In this document: positions 1 through 8,632 of the stretch, in pieces | How the letters are laid out: the number at the start of each line of letters is the position of its first letter | How positions within the stretch are numbered: position 1 is the stretch's first letter | Assembly: GCA_021295965.1 (NCBI GenBank) | Contig: JAGWBI010000007.1 | Span: 1-64,000 of the forward strand | Source of the DNA: Dehalococcoidia bacterium | GTDB taxonomy: Bacteria > Chloroflexota > Dehalococcoidia > Lucifugimonadales > UBA3495 | Direction of reading: 5' to 3' | Length of the DNA stretch: 64,000 nucleotides | Notes under the pieces: model-generated | Seen by the model: the letters and a program-made list of their open reading frames with translations, nothing else | What the model was told of the DNA's origin: nothing | The model's database searches: none | Made by a program: the position numbers and the translations under genes

Positions 1-518
1 TTGGCGATGTCGGTCAGCGTGGCCCGCAGGCGATGCGGCGCCTCGAACAGCACGACCGTCTGACGCAGTCGGGCAGCCTCGGTCAAGGTTGCGGTCCGGT
101 CGGTCCGACGGCGGGGCAGGAATCCAATGAAGAGGAACCGATCAGCGGGAAAACCGGCCACGGCCAACGCCGCCGTCACCGCCGACACACCGGGGATACT
201 GACCACCTCATGGCCGGCGTCGGCGATTGCGGCTACCAGGCCAGCCCCCGGATCGCTGATGGCAGGGGAACCCGCGTCGGTTACCAGCGCGACGTCGCCG
301 TCGGCAAGGGAATCCAACAGACGGGGCAACTGCCGCCGCCAGTTGTGTTCGTGGCAACTGATCAGCCTCGGGTTCGCTTCCACACGGGCCAGCAACCGTC
401 GGGTGATGCGGGTGTCCTCGGCGGCCACTACCGGCACCGATGATAGTATCCGCGCCGCCCGGAAGGTGATGTCCTCCAGGTTGCCGATTGGGGTGCCGAT
501 TACGTAGAGGATGCCCAT
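1..518 (-). CDS. rsmI: 16S rRNA (cytidine1402-2'-O)-methyltransferase RsmI, 3' end outside window
   Basis: Reading from 518 down to the window edge gives an N-terminal RsmI fragment of about 172 residues that runs off the window. It begins MGILYVIGTPIGNLEDIT, the typical RsmI start with the S-adenosylmethionine-binding GTPIGNL loop, and continues with AAEDTR, SCHEHN and VTDAGSPAISDPG, all hallmarks of the tetrapyrrole-methylase fold as used by RsmI. The enzyme 2'-O-methylates C1402 in the 16S rRNA decoding centre. The next gene upstream (PIN protein, same strand) ends 15 bp away, so the two may be co-transcribed. The family call is secure; the C-terminal third cannot be inspected. Confidence 0.93.
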   Translation of the reverse strand, partial: MGILYVIGTPIGNLEDITFRAARILSSVPVVAAEDTRITRRLLARVEANPRLISCHEHNWRRQLPRLLDSLADGDVALVTDAGSPAISDPGAGLVAAIADAGHEVVSIPGVSAVTAALAVAGFPADRFLFIGFLPRRRTDRTATLTEAARLRQTVVLFEAPHRLRATLTDIA

Positions 519-533
519 GCGGGTGGTTTCCCC

Positions 534-944
534 TTACGGCACAACTGCCAGCGCGCTGCCATCCCCTAGCCGATACACGTAAAACTGTCCGTCAACCGTG
601 AACACCCTGCGCAAACCCAGCGTTTCCGCCGCCGCTACCAGCGAAGCGTCGGCCCGGGCCATCGGTGTGTCCCGGTACCGTTCCATCAGTCGGGTCATAC
701 GGAGAATTTCCGCCGCCGTCAGTTCGTGTAGGACCAGCCTCCCATCACGATACATATCCCACAGCGCAGCCTGGTAGCGATAGCCACCGCCCCTCCACAG
801 CAGGTGCATAGCCTCAGTAAAGCAAGGCCAACTGGTGAGCAGCGGCTCTGCCGGTAACGCTGCCAAGGCCGCGGCGCATCGGGCATGGTGCTGGTCAACT
901 GTATTAATCAGGGCGACCAGCGGCCCAGTGTCGGTCAGCGTCAT
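534..944 (-). CDS. PIN-domain ribonuclease, toxin of a VapBC-like pair
   Basis: This 136-residue protein has the size and acidic-residue pattern of a PIN-domain nuclease: Asp5 in TDTGPLVAL, Glu44 in CFTEAMHLL, Asp99 in MARADASLV and Asp118 in FTVDGQF would form the metal site. PIN toxins cleave tRNA, rRNA or mRNA when their antitoxin is lost. The start ATG overlaps the stop of the upstream gene as ATGA, a coupling typical of toxin-antitoxin pairs. No activity or target can be read from the sequence. Confidence 0.82.
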   Translation of the reverse strand: MTLTDTGPLVALINTVDQHHARCAAALAALPAEPLLTSWPCFTEAMHLLWRGGGYRYQAALWDMYRDGRLVLHELTAAEILRMTRLMERYRDTPMARADASLVAAAETLGLRRVFTVDGQFYVYRLGDGSALAVVP

Positions 945-1201
945 TGCTGCTGCTTGCGTTCACGCTCGTATCGAAGTTTGGCCTCGGCCTGGTCGCGCTG
1001 GTACTCTTCCCAGAGCAGGTCGCTGTACTCTTGACCGATGGCCGAGGCCGACGTTTTGTAGGTGCCGGCATTCGGGTCCTTGCTGCTGTCCACGACACCG
1101 ACGTACCCTTTCCAAAAGTCGGGCAGTATGTCGTAAAGCTTCTTTTTGGCGGCGTCGTTGTCGTCATGTTCGGTTGGTTCGTTATCTTTCGGGGTAGTCA
1201 T
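941..1201 (-). CDS. Small charged protein, probable antitoxin partner of the PIN protein
   Basis: This 86-residue, highly charged protein begins MTTPKDNEP and ends with a basic/glutamine tail (ERERKQQQ). I recognise no DNA-binding fold by eye; residues 20-86 could form helices. The assignment as antitoxin rests on size, charge and the 4-bp ATGA overlap with the PIN gene. The ATG at 1201 is preferred over longer in-frame options because a GAGG lies about 7 nt upstream and the extra N-terminal sequence would be antisense to the neighbouring ThDP gene. Function as an antitoxin is inference. Confidence 0.6.
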   Translation of the reverse strand: MTTPKDNEPTEHDDNDAAKKKLYDILPDFWKGYVGVVDSSKDPNAGTYKTSASAIGQEYSDLLWEEYQRDQAEAKLRYERERKQQQ

Positions 1202-1307
1202 TGCGGGCCTCGCAGCTGAGCGATTGTAGCATGGGGCTATGATAAGATGGCCTGGCCCGTTGCGGCGGGCGATTTGTTTGACTGACGCTTTTCGAGGAGT
1301 TGCGTTT

Positions 1308-2975
1308 ATGCCGGAGCTGAATGGTGGGCATCTGTTCATTCGTTGCCTGAAGCAGGAAGGTGTGCAGAAGGTGTTTACGATTGTGGGCGACACCATCCTG
1401 CCCCTGGTGGACGCGGCCGCCGATGAGGGCATTGAGTTCATCGACACCCGTCACGAGGGCGCGGCCATGCACATGGCCGACGGCTACGCCCGCATCACCG
1501 GCCAACCGGCGGTGGCCCTGTTCACCGGCGGCCCCGGCTTTGCCAACGCCATCTCCGGCCTGCCCGCCATCTACACCTCGGAAAGCCCGGTTATCTTCGT
1601 GGCCGGATGCGCCGAGTTGCCCGAAAAAGGCCAGGCCACCTTCCAGGAAATCGACCAGGTGGCGATGGCCGCTCCGGTTTCCAAGGGATCGTGGCTGATT
1701 CACGAGAAGAACCGCATCCCCGAGTTTGTCGCCACCGCATTTCGCACCGCCATGAGCGGCCGGCCCGGTCCGGTGCATCTGACCCTGCCTATTGACCTCC
1801 AGGAAGCGCCCATCAGCGAGGAGGACCTGCCGCCCTACCTGCCCCAGGAGTACCGCAACATGGGCCGTTCCCAGGGCGACCCCAAGCTGGTTGAGCAGGC
1901 CGCCAACCTGCTGGCCAACGCCCAGCGACCCGTCATCATCGTGGGCAACCCGGCCCGCTACTCGGTGGAGCCGGAGCAGCTGGAGGCGCTGGCCGAGGCC
2001 ACCGGCGCGCCCATCTTCACCGTCGAGCAGGCTCGCGGCCTCATCGACGACCTGCATCCCCTGTGCTTCGGCTATGCCGACGGCGCGCTGAACCGCACCG
2101 CCCGCAAGTTCCGCGAGGCCGACGTGCTGCTGCTGCTGGGCAAGCGGCTGGACCATCGCTATCGCTACGGCGGCGTTTTCTCCGCCGACGCCAGGCTGAT
2201 CCAGGCCGACCCGTCGGAGGCGGAGATCGGGCGCAATCGGGGCGTTTCCGTAGGTCTGCTGGGCGATTTGGGCGCCATCGTTGACCAGTTGACGGCGGCA
2301 GCCAAGCCCAACCGTAGCGTCGGCCCGTGGATCGACGCTCTCAGGCAGGAACACACCGCCTGGCTGGACAGCCTGCGCAGCAACGCCACCGGCGACGCGC
2401 CCATGCACCCGCTGGACGTGTACACCCGCATCGAGCACCTGGTGGACGAGGACACGTTCATCGTGCTGGACGGCGGCGACTACGTGCAGTGGGGCCGCTG
2501 CTACCTGCCGGCCCGCAAGCCGGGGCATTTCATGCGCCTGGGGCCGCTGAGCCACCTGGGTGGCGCGATACCCTACGCCATGGCCGCCAAGCTGGCCTAC
2601 CCCGACAGCAAGGTTCTGGCCTTCATGGGCGACGGCTCCTTCGGCTTCTACACCATGGAGTACGACACCTGCATCCGCCATAACCTGCCCATCACCGGCA
2701 TCATGGGCAACGACGGCAACTGGGGCATTGACCGCACCTTCCAGTTCGCCTATTTCGGGCGCGACGTGGGAACCGCCCTGCGTCCCGGCGTCCGCTATGA
2801 CCAGGTGGTCGAGGGTATCGGCGGCTACGCGGAACTGGTTGAACAACCCGACGACGTGGCTCCGGCGGTGGAGCGGGCCATCAACTCGGGCCGTCCGTCA
2901 TTGGTGAACATTGCCGTAAAATCGGGAGCCAGCCCCCTTGCCGACGCCATGATTGCGCGGCGGACGGGAAGTTAG
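1308..2975 (+). CDS. Thiamine-diphosphate-dependent enzyme, acetolactate synthase-like
   Basis: A 555-residue ThDP enzyme with the three domains of the acetolactate synthase/benzoylformate decarboxylase family. Glu50 (DTRHEGAAMHMADGYAR) matches the glutamate that activates ThDP. The C-terminal ThDP/Mg site starts with GDGSFGF at about residue 441 and ends with NDGNWG near residue 470. ATG 1308 is preferred because a GAGGAG lies about 8 nt upstream; an earlier in-frame codon at 1239 lacks this. No regulatory subunit or other branched-chain amino acid gene is adjacent, so it may be a decarboxylase or carboligase on another 2-oxoacid rather than biosynthetic IlvB. Family confident, substrate unknown. 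Confidence 0.85.
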   Translation: MPELNGGHLFIRCLKQEGVQKVFTIVGDTILPLVDAAADEGIEFIDTRHEGAAMHMADGYARITGQPAVALFTGGPGFANAISGLPAIYTSESPVIFVAGCAELPEKGQATFQEIDQVAMAAPVSKGSWLIHEKNRIPEFVATAFRTAMSGRPGPVHLTLPIDLQEAPISEEDLPPYLPQEYRNMGRSQGDPKLVEQAANLLANAQRPVIIVGNPARYSVEPEQLEALAEATGAPIFTVEQARGLIDDLHPLCFGYADGALNRTARKFREADVLLLLGKRLDHRYRYGGVFSADARLIQADPSEAEIGRNRGVSVGLLGDLGAIVDQLTAAAKPNRSVGPWIDALRQEHTAWLDSLRSNATGDAPMHPLDVYTRIEHLVDEDTFIVLDGGDYVQWGRCYLPARKPGHFMRLGPLSHLGGAIPYAMAAKLAYPDSKVLAFMGDGSFGFYTMEYDTCIRHNLPITGIMGNDGNWGIDRTFQFAYFGRDVGTALRPGVRYDQVVEGIGGYAELVEQPDDVAPAVERAINSGRPSLVNIAVKSGASPLADAMIARRTGS

Positions 2976-2991
2976 ATAAAGTCTCCCGGTT

Positions 2992-3100
2992 GTCATTGCG
3001 AGTCCGCCTCTGGCGGATGGCAATCTCGTTGCCGGAGGAACCGTTCGCCACTCGTCGGGATTGCCATCCGCCGGCGGCGGACTGCGCTCCTCGCAATGAC
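2992..3100. repeat. Palindromic intergenic repeat, GTCATTGCGAG family, full copy
   Basis: This 109-bp intergenic unit is bounded by perfect 11-bp inverted ends (GTCATTGCGAG and CTCGCAATGAC). Inside are a TGGCGGATGGCAATCTCG arm and its near complement, so the transcript could fold into a long hairpin. Related copies lie at 35174 (partial), 41626-41739 and 62008-62106. It encodes nothing. Confidence 0.85.
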
Positions 3101-3187
3101 AGCAATCCGGGTTCCCAGGCCTGCGGAGTCATTCCGTTGACGCGCCGGCGGTTGACCGTTTTCCGGCGCGGCCCCTAGAATGCGGGT

Positions 3188-4276
3188 ATGACCTCTGCTC
3201 AAAGAACCAGCGTAGAACCAACCGACGACGCGACTGACGTTAGCGCACGGGCGGTATCGCCGGCCGTGCAGCATGACGACGGCGAGCAGGATGCCCGCCT
3301 GAGCCCGGCCCGCCTTGACGACTTCGTCGGCCAGCCCCAGGTTCGGGAGAACCTGAGCATCGCCATGCAGGCGGCCAAAATGCGCGGCGAGGCGCTGGAT
3401 CACGTCGTGATCTACGGCCCGCCCGGCCTGGGCAAGACCACCCTGGCCAACATTATCGCCCACGAGATGGGATCAACCATCAAGGTGACCTCCGGACCCG
3501 CTGTGGAGCGGGCCAGCGACATCGCGTCAATACTCACCGGGCTGCAACCCAATGACGTCCTGTTCATTGACGAGATCCATCGCCTCAACCGGGCGGTGGA
3601 GGAAGTGATGTACTCGGCGATGGAGTACTTCTTCCTGTCCTGGGTGGTGGGCAAGGGCCTGTCGGCTCGGAGCATCAACCTGCGGATAAATCCCTTCACG
3701 CTGGTGGGCGCGACCACGCGATACTCGCTGATCAGCGCCCCGTTGCGGGACCGGTTCGGCTCCGTTTTCCGCCTGGACTACTACTCCGATGAGGACATGG
3801 AAACGGTGGTCAGGCGTTCGGGCCGTATAATGGGGATTGAGTCAGAAGACGAGGGCCTGCGCGAGGTCGCGATCCGTTCCCGTGGCACGCCGCGCATCGC
3901 CAACCGACTGCTGCGACGGGCCCGGGACTACGCGCTGGTCCGGGCCGACAACCGCATCACCGGCCCGGTGGCCCGGGAGTCCTTGGACCGACTGGGCGTG
4001 GACGCTCGCGGGTTGGACGAAACCGACCACCGCCTGCTCACCAACATCATCCACAAGTTCAACGGCGGCCCGGTGGGATTGGACACCCTGTCCGCCTCAC
4101 TGAGCGAGGACACCAGCACCGTCATGGAAGTGCTGGAACCATTCCTGCTGCAACAGGGTTTCCTGGAGCGCACCCCGCGCGGTCGCGTCGCCACTCGGCT
4201 GGCCTACGAGTACCTGGGATGGCCCTGGGCCGGCGGCGGATCTGACCCCAATCAGCAGGCGCAGCTATTCCATTAG
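3188..4276 (+). CDS. ruvB: Holliday junction branch-migration ATPase RuvB
   Basis: A 362-residue RuvB, slightly longer than the usual 330-350 because of a charged N-terminal tail. Walker A is GPPGLGKT (77-84), Walker B LFIDEIH (125-131), and the sensor-2/winged-helix part follows with [17 protein letters not shown]. RuvB drives the hexameric motor that moves Holliday junctions with RuvA before RuvC cuts. No ruvA or ruvC is adjacent here. It starts at ATG 3188 after the palindromic repeat, so it probably has its own promoter. A 175-bp spacer follows before cofG. Confidence 0.97.
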   Translation: MTSAQRTSVEPTDDATDVSARAVSPAVQHDDGEQDARLSPARLDDFVGQPQVRENLSIAMQAAKMRGEALDHVVIYGPPGLGKTTLANIIAHEMGSTIKVTSGPAVERASDIASILTGLQPNDVLFIDEIHRLNRAVEEVMYSAMEYFFLSWVVGKGLSARSINLRINPFTLVGATTRYSLISAPLRDRFGSVFRLDYYSDEDMETVVRRSGRIMGIESEDEGLREVAIRSRGTPRIANRLLRRARDYALVRADNRITGPVARESLDRLGVDARGLDETDHRLLTNIIHKFNGGPVGLDTLSASLSEDTSTVMEVLEPFLLQQGFLERTPRGRVATRLAYEYLGWPWAGGGSDPNQQAQLFH

Positions 4277-4451
4277 TTGACATAAAAAGACAGGCATCAG
4301 CTACTATCGCTAGATAATCGGGTATAGCCTTAGATTAACTTGACATAATCAACCCAGCTTAGCCGCCAACTCCGTTTCTCGTCTTGAATCCTAACCTACG
4401 CCTGCTTACAATGACCAAACTTCCCGCGCGCCCGCTCCAGGATACATTGAC

Positions 4452-5672
4452 GTGACCTCCGCAGTTGCCATCGGCGCAACTACCCCGCATTTCCCTTCCT
4501 TCGACCGGCTGGCCGCCGGCGCTGACTTGCCGGACGGCGACGCGCTGGCGCTCGTTGATCTTGGCGACGTAGCCTTGAACGAACTTTGCGCTGCTGCTGG
4601 CGAGTCGCGCGACCGGGGACGGGGAAACGTCATCACCTTCTCGCCCAAGGTGTTCATCCCGTTGACCCGGGTGTGCCGGGACTTTTGCGGCTATTGCACC
4701 TTCCGGCAATCGCCGGGCGAAGCCGACGACCTGTACCTGACCGCGGACCAGGTGCTCGCCGTCGCATCCGCCGGCCAAAGGCTGGGCTGCACCGAAGCCT
4801 TGTTCACGCTGGGAGAACGCCCGGAGCAACGCTACTCCGAAGCCGGAGATTGGCTGACCCAAAGCGGCTACCGGACGACGCTGGAATACCTGTCAGCCAT
4901 GTGCCGCATGGTGTTCGAAAAGACCGACCTGCTGCCCCACGGCAACCCCGGCACCATGAGCCGCCGCGAGCTGGAAGCCCTGCAACCCACCAATCCGTCC
5001 GTGGGCATCATGCTGGAAAGCTCCAGCCCCCGCCTTTACGAAGCCGGCGGTCCCCACGAATTCGCCCCGAGCAAGCGCCCTCGCGTCCGCCTGCGGACGA
5101 TGGAACTGGCCGGCGAGCTGGGCATACCCTTCACCACGGGCATCCTCATCGGCATCGGTGAAACCCGGACCGAGCGCGTGGAGTCCCTGCTGGCCATTCG
5201 CGATCTGCACCGCCGTTTCGGACACATTCAGGAGGTAATCGTGCAGAACTTCCGCGCCAAGTCCGACACGCCCATGGCCGACACGCCCGACGCCGCGCCC
5301 GACGAGCTGATGTGGACCACCGCGGTCGCCCGGCTCATCATGGGCGAGACCGTGAACATACAGGTGCCGCCCAACCTCAGCGAAAACTACGAACGATACA
5401 TCGCCGCCGGCATCAACGACTGGGGCGGCGTGTCGCCTTTGACCATCGATTACGTGAATCCGGAAGCCCCGTGGCCTCAACTGAAAGAACTGGAACGGCG
5501 CACTCGGGAGGCCGGCTACGAGCTGCGCCCCCGCCTGCCGGTGTATCCCGAATACTTTGCCAACGGCTCACCGTGGCCGCTGCCGGAGCCTCTGAAAGAA
5601 AAACTGCTGCGTCTCACCGACCAGAATGGATACGTGAAAGGGGGAACCCAACGCTATGCCCGCAATGACTGA
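4452..5672 (+). CDS. cofG: FO synthase subunit 1 (7,8-didemethyl-8-hydroxy-5-deazariboflavin synthase, CofG)
   Basis: A 406-residue radical SAM enzyme with the CX3CX2C iron-sulfur motif at Cys75, Cys79 and Cys82 (CRDFCGYC). CofG works with CofH to make FO, the deazaflavin core of coenzyme F420, from a ribityl-uracil and tyrosine. Start is GTG 4452. Its 3' end overlaps cofH by 17 bp, and cofH, cofD and cofC follow on the same strand, so this is an F420 biosynthesis operon. Actinobacteria fuse CofG and CofH into FbiC; here they are separate, as in archaea and other bacteria. Confidence 0.96.
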   Translation: MTSAVAIGATTPHFPSFDRLAAGADLPDGDALALVDLGDVALNELCAAAGESRDRGRGNVITFSPKVFIPLTRVCRDFCGYCTFRQSPGEADDLYLTADQVLAVASAGQRLGCTEALFTLGERPEQRYSEAGDWLTQSGYRTTLEYLSAMCRMVFEKTDLLPHGNPGTMSRRELEALQPTNPSVGIMLESSSPRLYEAGGPHEFAPSKRPRVRLRTMELAGELGIPFTTGILIGIGETRTERVESLLAIRDLHRRFGHIQEVIVQNFRAKSDTPMADTPDAAPDELMWTTAVARLIMGETVNIQVPPNLSENYERYIAAGINDWGGVSPLTIDYVNPEAPWPQLKELERRTREAGYELRPRLPVYPEYFANGSPWPLPEPLKEKLLRLTDQNGYVKGGTQRYARND

Positions 5673-6975
5673 TAAAGACGTTCCGGCAACCCTTGCCGCG
5701 CTGATGAAAGGGGTTGACCCCGATGTCGCATCCGCGTTGAACCGCGCCTTGGCCGGCGAGGACATCACCGTCGAGGAAGCCGATCTGCTGTTCGCCACCA
5801 GCGGGATTGAGTTCGCCGCCATGACTATGGTGGCTGACGAACTGCGCCGCCGCGTCGTCGGTGATGTGGTCACCTACGTGGTGAACCGGAACGTTAACTT
5901 CACCAACGTCTGCATCAAGCGGTGTGGCTTCTGCGCCTTCAGCCGGGACTTCCGCGAGGAGGAAGGGTACTTCCTGCCGGTGAGCGAGATCATCCGCCGC
6001 GCCAGGGAGGCCCAGGACTACGGCGCAACCGAGGTCTGCATCCAGGCCGGCCTTCCGCCCCAGATGGAGGGCGACCTGTACATCCGGCTGTGCGCGGCGA
6101 TCAAGGAAGAGTTGCCCGATATGCACATCCACGGGTTTTCGCCGGAGGAGGTGCTGTACGGCTCCATCCGCTCCCGGTGCAGCATCCGCGAGTATCTGCA
6201 GGGATTGAAGGACGCTGGTGTGGGCAGCCTGCCGGGAACCTCCGCCGAAGTGCTGGACCAGGGGCTGCGGGACATCATTTCCCCAGGCCGCATCACCGTT
6301 GACCAGTGGATTGAGGTGATAACCACCGCCCACGACCTGGGCATCCCGACCACCTCCACGGTCATGTTCGGCCACCGTGAGTCCAACGCCCAGATCGTGA
6401 GACACATCGCCCTGTTGCGGGACATTCAGCAGAGCACCGGTGGCTTCACCGAGTTTGTCCCGCTGAGTTTCGTGGCCTCGGAAGCGCCCATGTTCCTCAA
6501 GGGTACGGTGGAGGACGTGCGCTCCGGCCCCACCGGGATGGACGTTATCAAGGTCCACGCTATCGCCCGCATCATGCTCAACAACTCGATCCCCAACATC
6601 CAGGCGTCGTGGGTGAAGGAGGGCAGCCGTATGTCCCAGCTGCTGCTCACCGCCGGCGTCAACGACCTGGGCGGCACCCTCATCAACGAAAGCATCTCCA
6701 CCTCCGCCGGCGCGATGCACGGCCAGCTGATGCGCCCGGCCGAGTTCCGCGGCATGATCCGCGAGGCCGGCCGCACCCCGGCGGAACGCTACACCACCTA
6801 CGGCCTGCGTCGCGTCTTCAGCGACGCCGACGACGTTGTGGATCCCCTGGACCTGGTCGGCGATAACGTGGAGGAAATCTTCGGCTCCTACAACAAGCTG
6901 GTGCAGATGGAGTCCTACCGCTTCGAGCATCCCCGCACCCAGCGGGAACGGGCCGCCGCCGAGCAGCCGGCGTAA
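5656..6975 (+). CDS. cofH: FO synthase subunit 2 (CofH)
   Basis: A 439-residue radical SAM protein with its cluster motif at Cys86, Cys90 and Cys93 (CIKRCGFC), inside the CofH-like context NRNVNFTNVC. It joins the tyrosine-derived fragment to the ribityl-uracil in FO formation. The frame may begin at ATG 5656, overlapping cofG by 17 bp, or at ATG 5665, overlapping by 8 bp; the overlap implies translational coupling either way. The stop lies 2 bp before the cofD GTG. Confidence 0.96.
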   Translation: MPAMTDKDVPATLAALMKGVDPDVASALNRALAGEDITVEEADLLFATSGIEFAAMTMVADELRRRVVGDVVTYVVNRNVNFTNVCIKRCGFCAFSRDFREEEGYFLPVSEIIRRAREAQDYGATEVCIQAGLPPQMEGDLYIRLCAAIKEELPDMHIHGFSPEEVLYGSIRSRCSIREYLQGLKDAGVGSLPGTSAEVLDQGLRDIISPGRITVDQWIEVITTAHDLGIPTTSTVMFGHRESNAQIVRHIALLRDIQQSTGGFTEFVPLSFVASEAPMFLKGTVEDVRSGPTGMDVIKVHAIARIMLNNSIPNIQASWVKEGSRMSQLLLTAGVNDLGGTLINESISTSAGAMHGQLMRPAEFRGMIREAGRTPAERYTTYGLRRVFSDADDVVDPLDLVGDNVEEIFGSYNKLVQMESYRFEHPRTQRERAAAEQPA

Positions 6976-6977
6976 CC

Positions 6978-7940
6978 GTGGGCGAATCAGCGCAGGGGTT
7001 GGTGCTGGCGCTGGCCGGCGGCGTCGGTGGGGCCAAGCTGGCCCTGGGCTTGTCGAAAATCCTCCCGCCGGAGCGGCTCGTGATTGTCGTCAACACCGGC
7101 GACGACGAGGAGTTTCACGGCCTCCACGTGTCCCCCGACCTGGACACGATGACCTACACCCTCTCTGGCTTGTACAACCCCGATACGGGCTGGGGCATCG
7201 CCGGCGACTCTTTTGATACCCTGGAGATGCTCAACCGCCTGGGCGCGGACACCTGGTTCAACCTGGGCAGCCGCGACTTCGCCACGCACATCCGCCGCAC
7301 CGATCTGCTCCGCAACGGCGCGACCCTGTCCGAGGTGACGGCCCAACTGACGGCCACCCTGGGCATAAGACACGCCATCGTGCCCATGAGCGATCAGCCC
7401 GTCCGTACCGTTTTGGACACCGACGCCGGCACGCTGGCGATGCAGGAGTATTTCGTCAAGCACCGCGCCGAGCCGGTGGTGCGTTCCATCCGCTACGACG
7501 GGGCTGCGGACGCGCAGCCGTCTCCCGGGTTCGCCGCCGCGCTGCGCGATGCCGCTACCATCGTTATCTGCCCATCCAACCCGTTCCTCAGCGTCGCGCC
7601 CATTCTCGCCGTCCCCGGCGTCCGTGACGCCATCGCGGGACATGGCGGGCGGCGGGTGGCTGTCAGTCCCATCGTCGGAGGGGCAGCCGTGCGCGGTCCG
7701 GCGGGGAAGATCATGGCCGAGTTGGGCGCGGACGTCTCCGCCGTCGGCGTGGCCCGCGAATATCGCGGCGTCTGCGACCTGCTGGCGCTGGACTGCCAGG
7801 ATGCCGGTATCGCCGACGCCGTTGCCGCTGAAGGCATTGAGCCGGCGGTGATGCCCACTATAATGGAGACCGACGACGACAAAATCGCGCTGGCGCGGCA
7901 GGTCCTGGAGCTCGCCGCCCGGGCAGAGGCGACCGCATGA
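6978..7940 (+). CDS. cofD: 2-phospho-L-lactate (or phosphoenolpyruvate) transferase CofD
   Basis: A 320-residue protein with the CofD signature GGVGGAK at residues 14-20, followed by NTGDDEEFHGL and LDTMTYTL, which contact the FO and GDP substrates in this family. It transfers phospholactyl, or phosphoenolpyruvyl in many bacteria, from the GDP-activated donor to FO, giving F420-0 or dehydro-F420-0. GTG start at 6978, 2 bp after cofH; its TGA overlaps the cofC start as ATGA. Which donor is used cannot be decided by eye. Confidence 0.96.
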   Translation: MGESAQGLVLALAGGVGGAKLALGLSKILPPERLVIVVNTGDDEEFHGLHVSPDLDTMTYTLSGLYNPDTGWGIAGDSFDTLEMLNRLGADTWFNLGSRDFATHIRRTDLLRNGATLSEVTAQLTATLGIRHAIVPMSDQPVRTVLDTDAGTLAMQEYFVKHRAEPVVRSIRYDGAADAQPSPGFAAALRDAATIVICPSNPFLSVAPILAVPGVRDAIAGHGGRRVAVSPIVGGAAVRGPAGKIMAELGADVSAVGVAREYRGVCDLLALDCQDAGIADAVAAEGIEPAVMPTIMETDDDKIALARQVLELAARAEATA

Positions 7941-8626
7941 TGATGGATTCCGAAAATCAGTCCAACCCCTCCGTTGTGCCGCTGGTTCCCATGAAACGGC
8001 TGGCCGACTGCAAGACCCGGCTGTCCCGGGTGATGACCGTACAGGACCGGGAGGACCTGACCATCGGGATGCTCCGCCGGGTGCTGCTGGCGATCCGGGG
8101 CGCCGGCGCTGACCCGTACTGGGTGGTGGGCGGCGACGACCGCATTCGCAACCTGGCCCGCACGCTGGGGGCCAACTGGATGGAGGACCTGGGCCGCAAC
8201 CTCAATGACACCATCACCAAGTCATTCGAGACCGCCCGTTTGCGCGGCGTGTCGGCCCTGTACCTGCCCGGCGATCTGCCCTTCATCAAACCCGGCGACA
8301 TCCATCAGCTCATCCGCAGCGCCCAGCACCAGCACAACATCACCCTGTCCCCAGCGCGGCGGGACGGCGGGACCAACGCCATCCTGGTGCCCTATGATTT
8401 GATACCGTACTTCCGGCCGGAGTTGGGCAACAACAGCTTCCGCAAGCACGTCGCCACCGCCGCCCGAATGGGTGTATCGGTCGCCTTCTACTACAGCTCG
8501 GGCATGGGTTTCGACCTGGATGACGGCTCCGACCTGGATGAGTACGAGCACATGGAACCCGGCCTGCTGGAGCGTCTGATGGGCCGGAAACCCGGGAGCA
8601 TCAACCGCCAACCCCTGGAGTTGTGA
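7937..8626 (+). CDS. cofC: 2-phospholactate/phosphoenolpyruvate guanylyltransferase CofC
   Basis: A 229-residue nucleotidyltransferase-fold protein. The N-terminal VPLVPMKRLADCKTRLS matches the CofC GTP-binding loop; GDLPFI and RRDGGTNAILV correspond to the metal and base sites. CofC makes the GDP-activated donor used by the adjacent CofD. The start overlaps cofD by 4 bp. The gene for the gamma-glutamyl ligase CofE, needed to finish F420, is not in this window. Confidence 0.95.
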   Translation: MMMDSENQSNPSVVPLVPMKRLADCKTRLSRVMTVQDREDLTIGMLRRVLLAIRGAGADPYWVVGGDDRIRNLARTLGANWMEDLGRNLNDTITKSFETARLRGVSALYLPGDLPFIKPGDIHQLIRSAQHQHNITLSPARRDGGTNAILVPYDLIPYFRPELGNNSFRKHVATAARMGVSVAFYYSSGMGFDLDDGSDLDEYEHMEPGLLERLMGRKPGSINRQPLEL

Positions 8627-8632
8627 CACCGC

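Noticed and set aside
1182-2846. 554-residue open frame antisense to the ThDP enzyme
   Set aside because: It is a GC-rich shadow frame with low-complexity His/Val/Gln composition; the plus strand carries a clear ThDP enzyme with all motifs.
4277-4345. Tandem TTGACATAA promoters before cofG
   Set aside because: Two consensus -35-like boxes occur (4277 and 4340) but neither has a -10 box at 16-18 bp spacing.
5614-6930. 438-residue open frame antisense to cofH
   Set aside because: Shadow of a well-supported radical SAM gene; no recognisable motif and no ribosome site.
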